A stretch of DNA of 64,000 bases from Rhyacophila brunnea (Eukaryota; Arthropoda; Insecta; Trichoptera; Rhyacophilidae). The stretch covers positions 186,001 through 250,000 of the forward strand of contig JAGYXB010000141.1 in NCBI GenBank assembly GCA_022495005.1. The letters run 5' to 3'. Position numbers and translations under genes: made by a program. Positions 23,531-34,019 of the stretch are shown here, in pieces. Numbering within the stretch: position 1 is the stretch's first letter; every line of letters begins with the position of its first letter. The notes under the pieces were generated by a model, which was not told the origin of the DNA, searched no databases, and was given only the letters and a program-made list of their open reading frames with translations.

Positions 23531-23770
23531 ATGACAGAACAGATTATTCAATACACTACATTTTCAATGTGCGAGTGTCCTACGAAAATTAAGAGCATAC
23601 ATAAGTGAAACGGCAAATAATTTTCAACAATAGGTAGGACGAAATTTCGCATTAGTCGCCAACCGCCGAGCGGCATTCGAGGTGGGAAGCACGTCGATTT
23701 TTTTTGTGATGGCGTCGTAAGAATATATTCTTATATCGTGTAAAGGTGACTAAAAAATGTATGTAAGACT
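23531..23770 (+). repeat. Helitron-like family H, diverged copy
   Basis: ACAGAACAGATTATTCAATA, GTGCGAGTGTCCTACGAAAA, GTGAAACGGCAAATAATTTT and ATCGTGTAAAGGTGACTAAA occur in the order seen in the other copies. The 3' hairpin end is absent. Confidence 0.5.
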
Positions 23771-24139
23771 ATGTACGAACTAAAACAGGTATAGTACCTA
23801 CGCCCAAAATACTAGATATAATTTTGAATATCTGAAAAAGTATAAAAAAAGTACTCAAATTTCGAGATTTCCATTCGATAAATTGGTGCAAAGTACTATA
23901 AGTTCGCAATAAATGAAGATTTGGAGAACTTGGAAAAAAAAATTACTCGAAAAACGTAAAAAGATCCCTTGACTTTGGTTTAAAATGAAATTACTTGAAT
24001 TCCTCCGTAAGCACTTTTGGTCGGAAGAGGTACCTAAATAAAAAGAGGTCTCTGAGTTTCCCAAATTCTCCGTTATTTTTTTTCTGAGAAACAAAAAACC
24101 AATACATTTTCAACAGATGAAAACGCGTACTATATTTTC

Positions 24140-24204
24140 CCCCCAAATACTATAATTTTGGAGGCTCTGTACTATAATTCCACTTTGAAAAGATGGCAAC
24201 ACTG
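24140..24204. mobile_element. hAT-like MITE, right-end remnant
   Basis: AATACTATAATTTT, TGTACTATAATTC and AAAGATGGCAACACTG repeat the right end of the element at 29643-29856. No left terminus (CAGTGxTGCCA) was found upstream, so only an end survives or a long interior separates the two. Confidence 0.5.
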
Positions 24205-24906
24205 CTACCAAGTAACTTCAACATCAAAAACTTCTCATTAACTTAACTTCTTTTAAAAGTGTAAAAATACTGATAAAACTCGAGTGAGAAAAATCCCACA
24301 AGCTTTGCAAGTCCCTCGACACTCCATTTGCGAACCAGCGTTATGATTATCGATTTAACGATTCGAATCTGATCGTATAAGTCAAATATGTAGGACGGCT
24401 TTTAAATTCGTTTACAATCGTGAGAACGTAAAATCTGAAAGTTTCTCCCATTATAATAATAAATAATTTATTGATACATTATGAATTTATTGATAACTTA
24501 CGTCACGCGAAAGGTCGACGGCTCGATGGATTGTTTGTTTATTGTGATCGGTACATACCTGGAACAAAAAGAAAATAACATTTTAAATACATTTCATAAT
24601 AGCCATAAATCCGATTTAAAAAATATAATCGACTAAGATGGCGGACATTGAACAGCTGTTAAAATCGAATGAAAATAGAGAGAACATTAATTATTTTAAA
24701 AATCTTACATAAATACATTATTATCACGCAGTGGCGAAAGTTCAATAGGTATAGATACTAATAATTCTACAATGTTAACAATGGTTTCTATACGAAATTA
24801 ACATTGAAAATAAGTCGTCTGTAAACAACGTCTGTTTGTCAGGAATGTGCGACAAGTTTAAGAAAAATCGTGGTGATGGCGTTCTTGTTGTTATAATGTA
24901 AGTACA
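24205..24906. other. No gene recognised
   Basis: AT-rich sequence with short unremarkable frames. Nothing else seen. Confidence 0.45.
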
Positions 24907-24908
24907 TA

Positions 24909-25165
24909 TCGTCACTGTTCTGGCAGAAGACACTAATTCGAAAAAATGACATATTGAGTTAGTTATGCCAAAATGTTCCTTATTTCAAACTTTACCGTCT
25001 GGAAACCTTCTTAATAAATAAACAGTCTTTATTTTAAAGTCATCCTTTTTAGGATTACTTAATAAACTCACATGATAGACCATTTCAACCATTTTAACAA
25101 CTTCAAAGTCAAATTACTCAAAACTAGTATTCTCCAGTTAGTGTGTTCTGCCAGAACAGAGACGA
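24909..25165 (+). mobile_element. Tc1/mariner-type MITE, family T copy 2 (257 bp, TA flanks)
   Basis: Same length, ends and orientation as 12145-12401. TA stands at 24907-24908 and 25166-25167. Only a handful of differences from copy 1 are visible, which suggests a recent burst. Confidence 0.85.
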
Positions 25166-25167
25166 TA

Positions 25168-26395
25168 TTGCGAACACTTAGTACTCGGAATCGCCACTAA
25201 GCCTAGTGATCGCCCTTGACTTACAAAAAAGACAAGGCATTACTTGTGCCAAATAAAAATATGCCTGTCAGTATAGACGTGAGTATAAGAAAATTTTTCA
25301 TTCTTAATTTTGATTTTGTTTTTCAACGTGTGTACCAACATAAATATAAACAGGAGTTATAAAATAATCAAACAAATACGTAGGTAATAAAAAATGTATT
25401 GCTAAATGTAATAATAAAAAAGTTACCACAAATACGATAAGTTGATATGTGAATAAAAAATGTTTTTATATAATGTATTCTAAGTGGTTGTTAACTAAAA
25501 TAAACTGCTCAGAGTCCGCTAATAGGATACGTAATGGTCACACGCAGTCGTTAACCAATGGACGATAAATAGCAAAAGAAACACACGACGTGCCTTTATT
25601 GCTAATAGAAAATAATAAAATTGTTTATCGAGTCACCTGTACCTGTATGTAATATGAAAAACCACGATGAACCGGTTAGGGATGACAAAACCAATCGATA
25701 CTGTCGGTATTTGGAGATGTGTAAATCAGATCCTTACTTCTCACGGATCATTCTCAAATTTTGTGAATTATTCGACGAATAAAAAAAATATTATTTTATA
25801 TAAGTAAATAAAAAACTTGTTTTTTATTATCATAAAGTGTGTTGAACTGACAATTCTTGGTAGAAAGTCATTGATTAAAATAAAACACAATTTGTAGGTA
25901 ACATGTAACATAATTGTATAATTATATTAACGACCAGCGTAGCTATTCTTAACAGTGAGCACTTAAGCACGTTTTCATAACTGACATTTATCCAAATTAA
26001 CACGAAAAGCATTCCATACTCAAAGCGGTTATCGACGGCTATCGGCGGTTATCTACAATAATAGATAAATTCGTAATACGGCGAAAATTTTAGGTTGGTA
26101 GACATGTCGGTCAAATTCGGGTATGTTCGTGCTGGCGGATACGTCCGAACCCAATTTTTTTGTATTGAAACGTCAAACATATCAACATAACCTACAATAT
26201 GTCCTATAATATTCAAGTCATTGCGATTGCAACACAAATGTAATTGCAGTAAAACAAATATAACGTTACTACTAACTGCTACTAGCCATTCGATATTAGA
26301 CAGCTCGCGGGAAACTATAAATTAAAGCGGCGGCCATGACGTACCTAATCATATTGACAACAGTCAGATCTTGCATCTCAATTCTAAATAGGCAT
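25168..26395. other. AT-rich stretch, nothing recognised
   Basis: No supported frame and no bounded element. ATCGACGGCTATCGGCGGTT at about 26032 is a small GC-richer direct repeat. Confidence 0.45.
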
Positions 26396-26515
26396 GTAAA
26401 ATTAACGTAGTCTATTCGCTCTAAAAGTTAAAACAGTCAAGAGAGGGGCTGTTAAAAGATAGCATTTTTTGACAGTTCAGACGGTTAACTTATTGTAAAA
26501 ATTAACTGCCTGAAT
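26396..26515. repeat. Short inverted-repeat family R, copy 2
   Basis: CGCTCTAAAAGTTAAAACAG, AAGAGAGGGGCTGTTAAAA and the right end CAGACGGTTAAC...TTATTGTAAAAATTAAC. The right end is the inverse of the left end of the copy at 20763. Confidence 0.45.
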
Positions 26516-27552
26516 ACATAAAGTGATAAATGGATGTATTTATAACATGTTAAGTTAGAATAGTCTCACAGGGCTGGTTTGTTTTAATTATACATACAAT
26601 CATCGCAAAGAATCATTCTTATTAAAACGGTCATTTCATCTGAGGTTTCTATTAATAAACATATTTAATTTCGGTGCAATATGCATGCAGTAAGTAAATG
26701 CAGAGGAAAAAAACTAATTTGAGTCACGTCGGAGGTTTTAAACGCTGAACAACGATTTATTGCACCATAATAATAAATATGTATTTATTATCTACCTACC
26801 TCTTCATACAGTGATGCAAAAGGGGCACTAAACGGCCACTGGGACGTACTAAAACCCGCGGGATAGATGAAGTCATTATGTTCAGTGGGTTTACGTGGCA
26901 TATACGTGTAATAGCTAAATAGTAACTCATATTTGTAGGTTATAAAGAATTGTTAACAAACATCTAACGTAGCCGGGATAAGATCGGTTATTCGGTTAAC
27001 CGAGAAACTGACAATTGAAGCCCCTACATTGTATTATTATGTATGTAGTGCCGCGAGAATCAAATTGTACAAAAGGAAAGCAGGTATCGCATTAACAAGC
27101 GATATTAAATTATCGCGGCGTAATGAAATAACCACACCAACCACCGCAGGTGAAAAAAAATGAATATCACAAGTTTCCATCGTAAATAAATTGGTGCTGC
27201 GGGCTCAATTCATTATTACATGATGCCGGTACATAAGTTTCACACTTTTATACTTGGGCTATCAAACGTCGTTTATTGTTGAAAGAAGAAAAAAAACAAC
27301 AAATCTTATATAATATTGTTTGTGGGTAATTAATACGTTGTAATTCAAACTCACATTTCAGCACAAATTCAATCAATTACTATAATCATGTCGTTTTTTT
27401 TTCCGCAAAAGTCTCGTGCTAGTATTTATTATACACACTGTTTTTTCAAGATATTATAAATGGAATCAGTTTATTCAACCAAGATTCACACTGAAACTTG
27501 TTTCATATATACACACCTACACTTATGTAAAGAATGGATGGGGGAGCCACTG
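26516..27552. other. No gene recognised
   Basis: AT-rich, with a short GC-richer segment at 26825-26870. Nothing else seen. Confidence 0.45.
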
Positions 27553-27745
27553 TCGAAAACTACCCAATCAAGATTCGCAACTGGACAAAATCTGACATTA
27601 GCATGACGTTTTCAAAATGGCGTCCATATGGTAGTTCATAGTTCTATATTTGACCATTCTTTAGATAAGTTTGTAGGACTGTACCTACATATTATTGTAG
27701 CAAGTCAGTTATTTTCAAGACATCTCTGGGTTAGACTCGAGATGA
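27553..27745 (+). repeat. Dispersed repeat K, copy 1
   Basis: AAACTACCCAATCAAGATT, AATCTGACATTAGCATGACG, TTTGTAGGACTGTA and ATGAAAATCTA keep order and spacing with 45885-46060, with heavy substitution. Class unknown. Confidence 0.45.
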
Positions 27746-28366
27746 AAATCTACTCAGCAAGTTCGCCCCAATTGAAGATATTGAAGTAAACCTTCGTGTA
27801 GGTAGAAAGGTGGAGATTAAACGTACTAAAGTGAAACGAAAAAGGACCTTTCGGACCGTTAATTGTCATACAAAATATTAAATCCAGGGTACACTTTACT
27901 TTTGTAAACAAAAGTAGCAATGATTTCTTGTAACTGTTGTTGTTCACTGTAACTTGCTTTGGCGACTTTTATTAGGAAAATACATAAAAGTTTCATCAAT
28001 ATTGCTCTAATAGTTGCCGAGTTATAACCGAACAAACTGGTAGACATATTATAGTATCCACTTATGTCTTGTTTCGCCTTTACAATACGCTTAATTTCAA
28101 CAGGCACATAACATACAATAATGTACACCATACATAACTACTAATAACACTAATAACTAATAACACAACAAAAATGATATTGTAATTTTTCAAAAACCAA
28201 GGCTTTTAAGCAAAACGGAACGTAGAAAAAAATGGTTGTGAGAAATACCAGAATAGTATACTAAAAATACTAAAATATGTGTTAATGTGAACAAACGAAC
28301 AATATTAGAAAACTCAATTGACCTTATTATATGTATTTATTAAGAAATTATTTAGAAATTTATTTA
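27746..28366. other. No gene recognised
   Basis: A 90-codon minus frame (27859-28131) has no recognisable features. Remaining sequence is AT-rich. Confidence 0.4.
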
Positions 28367-28703
28367 GTCACACAGCGAGGCATGGAGAGGTGCATGTTGG
28401 GCATCACGCGAAAGGACCGTAAGAGAAACGAATGGGTTAGGAAGCAGACAAGAGTACGCGATGTAATAGACGTTGCCAAACAGCTGAAATGGAGATGGGC
28501 GGGGCACATTGCTCGCCGAAAGGACGGCCGCTGGACAAATGCTATCATCCAGTGGTACTCGGGGTCGCCCTAAAAGCTGCTGGATTGACGAACTGGTAAA
28601 GTTCGGCAGAAATACGTGGCAGCGAACGACACAGGACCGAGAGAGTTGGAGAAAGCTTGGGGATGCCTTCATCCAGCAGTGGATTGACCCCGGCTGATGA
28701 TGA
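28367..28703 (+). mobile_element. RTE-like retroposon 3' end, third copy, with 20-bp deletion
   Basis: Begins at VTQRGMERCMLGITRKDRKR and is nearly identical to the 6.4-kb copy. It has a roughly 20-bp deletion near 28555-28560 (the PRGTKRPQ segment), which breaks the frame into an upstream and a downstream part. It ends at AFIQQWIDPG, stop, and TGATGATGA. ATTTAG on both sides (28361-28366 and about 28703-28708) may be the target duplication. Confidence 0.85.
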
Positions 28704-29642
28704 TTTAGAAAAAGAGTATTACGGCATTACAGCGATTGGCCAATACGCCATAATACATAATAATATAAGACGTAATATAAAAAAAACTTAGATACACGGG
28801 TACGGACACATATACATATATATATATTTTTAGCATTGCTAAACGAACATAACGGCCGAACAGCTAGATTAAAATCACAACAATGTGATATAAAAACACG
28901 ATAATAACAACAATGTATAAATTATTTCCACTGTAAATACGGTCGGAATTGATTCTCACGATTAGCAGTCGGACAAAAAGTTCGGCTATCTATTAAATCG
29001 TAAATGTGGTTTATTTTTTTATTAGATCGCGTGATATTAGTGTATCGAATAAACATTCTTTTTTTGAAAGAGCTATTAAATAAAACAAATGCTATCGAAT
29101 AATATATGACTCCATCACGCGAACCAACGTCGACTGAATATTGACAAGTTGATTTATTTGACATATCGCAGTTGAAAAGATAATCATTTGAATAAATAGC
29201 ATGAACTATAAATCATGACGTGACATTACAATATTGTATCAGATATAAATACCATGCTACTGTACATAAATAGTAAATATTCAGATATTTACTTACTGTA
29301 CATAAAAATAAAAGAGCAATTATAATCATATAAGTCAAAATAATAGTAATTATTAATTAGTATGATTACATAGTTTAGTTATCTAACATGATTTATTAAT
29401 TTCATTCACTTGGTAGGTACTACGAGGGACGGATTAATTCGACGGAACACAGGAGAAATCCCGATAGTGTATTGCCAAACCCTAGTATAGTGCAGTTGTC
29501 GTAGCTGTGTAGTTATAGGATTTGACAAGCACATTTCAACGGCGCCCATATAGAGTAATGCCATATCCCACTACGCACCAGAGAAAATTGAAATAATATT
29601 TCTATTGATTTCGTTGATATTTTTATATTAGCTACTGCTGGT
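28704..29642. other. AT-rich stretch, nothing recognised
   Basis: A TA microsatellite lies at 28811-28829. No supported gene. Confidence 0.45.
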
Positions 29643-29856
29643 CAGTGATGCCAACCGTACTATAATTATTGTACAATACTATAATTTTAATTTCGCGAAA
29701 AATGTAAAATACTATAGTTTTACGCCAAATATGCCAAAATACTATACTTTTAAAGGATTCAAGACGTAAAATGTTCCTGTACTATGTATTTTTCAGAAAT
29801 ACTATAATTTTTACACCTTTGTACTATAATCAGCATAGAAAAAGATGGCAACACTG
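29643..29856. mobile_element. hAT-like MITE, 214 bp, 8-bp target duplication
   Basis: Ends are CAGTGATGCCA and its inverse TGGCAACACTG with one mismatch. Flanks CTGCTGGT (29635-29642) and CTACTGGT (29857-29864) match at seven of eight positions. Inside, ACTATAAT is repeated five or more times (for example AATACTATAATTTT), as subterminal repeats often are in hAT elements. No coding capacity. A remnant of the same family ends at 24204. Confidence 0.75.
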
Positions 29857-30250
29857 CTACTGGTCAAATTTGATCGCATTTTTACGAGGAATGGTATATA
29901 GATGAGACTTGTTAGTGATACTGAGATAGTGAGATATGCAGTGGCTGCTCGTGGATAAGATATTTGGGGGTGCTGCGGTTGATTAAAATTAAAATAAATG
30001 TTTATTTGGATTATACTTTATTATTAACATCAAAATTATTAAAATTAAACATATGTATTTCTATTTCATTATAAAATTGATTCTTGATTTTTTTCCTTGA
30101 AAAAAGGTCTTTCACCTTTTCGTTGCTGTCGACAGTTGTCGGGCGCATTCGAGGTTACAGTGATATTAAAATCAATGTATTTTTAAATCACCGAGTATAT
30201 ACTTATAACTTATATCATCCACTCGAAAAAATCATATTTGAAAAAAATAC
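29857..30250. other. AT-rich spacer, nothing recognised
   Basis: Between a hAT-like MITE and the tRNA-like sequence; no feature seen. Confidence 0.45.
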
Positions 30251-30327
30251 GATGCTCCACGGGATTTGAACCCGTATAACTACGGGTATCACGCCAACTG
30301 TGCATTAACCAATTATGCTACCTTCCA
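30251..30327 (-). other. tRNA-like sequence with Pol III boxes; pseudogene or SINE head
   Basis: On the minus strand an A box (TAGCATAATTGGTTAATGC) and a perfect B box (GGTTCAAATCC) are spaced as in tRNA genes. The T arm ACGGG-TTCAAAT-CCCGT pairs fully. A run of seven T starts four bases after the 3' end, as a Pol III terminator would. However, the 5' and 3' acceptor strands (TGGAAGG and GGAGCAT) do not pair, and no proper anticodon arm forms. It is therefore a tRNA pseudogene or tRNA-derived SINE head, not a functional tRNA. Confidence 0.6.
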
Positions 30328-31346
30328 ATCTAATTACGACAATTTAAACTAGTAGGTCATACATGAAATGCTTATCAATATTGCGTTATTATTGACTATC
30401 GGTTTTTTAAACATGATTTTTTCTAGTGGGGATATCTGAGGTGTTTTCAAGTTATGTATGTTCAATATATGGAATGTTATATTTTCAAAACCTTGCAAAT
30501 TATTCGTTGAATAAAAGAAATGGTTTATTACAAGTACAAAATAATATGTTTATTATAACATAATTAATACACGCCAAAATAATGGATAGGTGTGTAGTAA
30601 ACTATAATGTTAGAAAAAGGAAATTCAATATCGTATAATTTAAACATGAGTCATTCTGGCATGCGAAAAACTCGTTAATTAAAAAGAACTGAGCTTACAT
30701 TTTGACATAGGCGGCAATCGTAAATTGTTTTAAATAACCTGTTAAAGTCCGATTAGGCCGAATTCAAAAATAATGTTCACTACACGCTAGAAACGCGGAG
30801 TGCTTTACAAGTTTTAGATCTAAAAGCTCTCTTGCGACGATAAGATAGACATCTACCGAACTACTGTAAACTTTTTATTCGCGTCGAAACAGTGGGGGCA
30901 CGAAAGGGGAACAAAAGCACGCAACGAATTTGCTGAATTATTACCAACAAATTTAATAAAAGAGCATTTAAAATATAAACAGGAAAACAGTAAGTATAAA
31001 TTTTAACTGCGGAGGGCAATTAGTTAATGTGAATTGTAGTCAGAGCTAATATTATTACCGTATATATTTGTCTGGAATTATCTGTAACGCATGAAAGGAA
31101 ACATATGAAGATATGTGAGAGCGAAAAGGGGAGAAGACGTACCTACTACTATATTAGGTACTTACTATACACGTATAAGCGCAAATTCTAAATTTGAAAA
31201 ATCGGAGAAATCATTTATTTTAAACAAATAACAAATGATACATACTGTCATAAAAGTATCAACAATTTAAATTACAATAGATATAGGGTGCTGTAACCCA
31301 CTGTGTAACCTTGGGCAAGATACACAACCAATAACATATAAACATT
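30328..31346. other. No gene recognised
   Basis: AT-rich DNA with modest GC patches at 30770-30920. Nothing else seen. Confidence 0.45.
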
Positions 31347-31502
31347 ATGGATGAAGAACTGTCAGCAAAGCGTCATTTGACAAATGCACGAGGCACAGTC
31401 AAGAGACTACAAAGAGTTAGCCAGGTTGATGCAGCAGCTCACCGACAAATAATTGAGTATGAAACACCGGTACCAAACACTGTAAGACATAATATACATT
31501 GA
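31347..31502 (+). CDS. Short hypothetical frame, possibly a decayed gene
   Basis: Fifty-one codons from ATG to TGA. The product starts MDEELSAKRHLTNARGTVKR and is hydrophilic, rich in charged residues and glutamine, with balanced base composition unlike the A/T-rich neighbours. Soon after the stop another frame (31501-31608) reads CGRRRMNVDRWYCHPAIFAN before a stop, which could be the frameshifted continuation. No family was recognised. It lies about 130 bp left of the first palindromic element. It might be a remnant of a mobile-element gene or a fragment of a host gene. Chance is a real alternative at this length. Confidence 0.25.
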   Translation: MDEELSAKRHLTNARGTVKRLQRVSQVDAAAHRQIIEYETPVPNTVRHNIH

Positions 31503-31630
31503 AAGGTGTGGAAGAAGACGTATGAATGTTGACAGGTGGTACTGCCACCCGGCAATATTTGCTAATTTTAATATTATAACAACGGAAGAATCGCAGTCGC
31601 TTAAAAAATGACATAAACTTATTAAATGAT

Positions 31631-33028
31631 TTAAGGGGGGACATGCTCGTCGAAGGTCAAAATTGAGTTTTTATTGTATTTTCAAACCATGATCCTGGAC
31701 ACTCCTTAAACGTTGTAGATAATCTATTTATATAATTTTGAAGCCTTATTATCATTTATAGTTATTTTAAACATTTGATGACTGCATAAAGTATTTTGTT
31801 ACATAAAATAGTAGTCTTTTAAACCTCTCGCTCTAATGTTTTAGAATATAGTCATATTTCGGTACATAACTGTGCAGTGGTGTTAAGATTTTTTACGTTT
31901 ATTAATTTTAAACGCATTTATGAAACCATTAGTATAATTTATTACGAGATAATTTTTGTAAAATATTCACGATACAAAATTATATTGATAACTTCTGTGA
32001 TCCCAAATTTGACAAGAATTAGGCATTTTATTATTCAAAAAATCGGCAAGATTAACACATTTGAAGATGATTCTAAAGATATTTATTATAAGTTATGTCC
32101 TTGACCATTCAAGTGTGATAAACATCTTATGAAAAATGATTGTTTTATAATAATTATTGACCTAAGAATAAGGTAGTGTTTTTTTGAAATACGCCATTTC
32201 TTTTGTCATTCCCAGTGGTTAAGCTACAACATATGGCCGTAGCCATAAAATGACAAACTATAATTAAAGTAGGGAGTAAAATTATGTTAACGCGCGTGTT
32301 TGAACATGTACCTAACTGAATTTTTTTAATTTTTTTTTTAAACGGTACATGTTCAAACACGCGCGTCAATATCATTTTACTCCCTACTTCAATTATAGTT
32401 TGTCAATTTATGGCTACGGCTGCATGTTGTAGCTTAACCACTGGGGAATGACAAAAGAAATGGCGTATTTCAAAAAAACACTACCTTATTCTTAGGTCAA
32501 TAATTATTATAAAGCAATCATTATTCATAAGATGTTTATCACACTTGAATGGTCAAGGACATAGCTTATAATAAGTATCTTTAGAATTATCTTCAAATGT
32601 GTTAATCTTGCCGATTTTTTGAATAATAAAATGCCTAATTTTGTCAAATTTGGGATCACAGAGATTATCAATATAATTTTTTATCGTGAATATTTTACAA
32701 AAATTATCTCGTAATAAATTATACTAATGGTTTTATAAATGCGTTTAAAAATTAATAAATGTAAAAAATCTTTAACACCACTGCACAGTTATGTACCGAA
32801 ATATGACTATATTCTAAAACATTAGAGCGAGAGGTTTAAAAGAATACTATTTTATGTAACAAAAATACTTTATACAGTCATCAAATGTGTAAAATAACTA
32901 TAAAGGATAATAAGGCTTCAAAATTATATAAATAGATTATCTACGACGCTTAAGGAGTGTCCAGGATCATGGTTTTAAAATACAATAAAAACTCAATTTT
33001 GGCGTTCGACGAGCATGTCCCCCCTTAA
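31631..33028. mobile_element. Foldback element F1: 1.39-kb palindrome flanked by TTAA
   Basis: TTAA at 31631-31634 and 33025-33028 brackets 1,390 bp. The left arm (31635-32312) starts GGGGGGACATGCTCGTCGAA. The right arm (32344-33024) is its inverse complement along the full ~680 bp with only scattered differences. The loop is about 31 bp of mostly A/T. TTAA duplication is the hallmark of piggyBac, but TIRs of this length and a G-run terminus are not typical of it, and no transposase is present. The open frames inside (for example 31877-32104) are arm sequence and are not taken as genes. A second copy starts at 34128. Confidence 0.9.
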
Positions 33029-34019
33029 TAGAACAAAATTTGAATTTCATTCTATAATTAAAATTTAGTATTCCAAATTTGAATATTAAACGGAAATAAT
33101 GCATAGAAACGTTTAATATTATCGCCGAGCGGAGTATCTATCACTGACAATATTATTATTATAGATATTATTAAGAGAAATTTTTATTTTGTCTTACTGG
33201 TGCAAAAGTAGAATACAATTTTAAAATGGCGGTCTTCTTACGCTTTTATTGTAAAATAATAATAACGAATAATCTTACAAAGGTGATGTTTATGCAAGTA
33301 CTAACAAAATGTAGCTTTATTGCATTATGAGTTAAACACGATAATAATATGTTTTGTGTTATTATTGCACTCTGTGTTGTTATCACTTGATTTGGATCGA
33401 AAATATAAATAATAATAATATGCAATTCAAACACGAAAAACCATACATAGCGATATAGAACTATCGCAAGCAGTATATCACTCTCGTGCGGCCAACAGTA
33501 TAAAATAGATGGTTATCCCAATAAATAACTTTGAAAGAGGTATACAAGTATTCCTACTCCATGACAGGTATTTACTGTAAAACCGTGAATAATAGGTTTA
33601 AATGGACCAATTTATATTACACCTCGAAACGTGTTTTATATGAATCGTCGCCTCGGGAAACTATTATATTTTCAAACTGACAACATAATTTCTTCATTTT
33701 AAAGTCAGAAGTAAAACATGAGTGTGTTAATTCTCGGCCCATAAGGCGAAACGATAGCACCTACATATTATATTGTATTGCATTGGACAATGTCGATTTT
33801 GTGAAAATATTATGTTATTATTTTTATCTAATTCTCCTAAATATCTACCTACCAACAATGATATTCTGTTATTTCCATAATAGTGTTAAATAATTTGTAT
33901 TACCAGCCAATGATTGGTAGGTACTATTAGCCCATAACCAAAATTCAATACATATTTAGGACCGAGATTGTTTTTACACAATCAAATTCATTGTTTTATT
34001 TTTTTACATATAGGTAGGT
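33029..34019. other. Spacer between the two foldback elements
   Basis: AT-rich, no gene recognised. CCAAATTTGAAT and AAATTTGAATTTCATT near 33035-33085 form a small direct repeat. Confidence 0.45.

Noticed and set aside
30251..30327. Functional tRNA gene
   Set aside because: Acceptor strands do not pair and no anticodon stem-loop forms, despite good A and B boxes.
31877..32104. Open frames inside the palindrome arms as genes
   Set aside because: They are arm sequence, A/T-driven, not shared as intact frames by all four arms, and have no family features.
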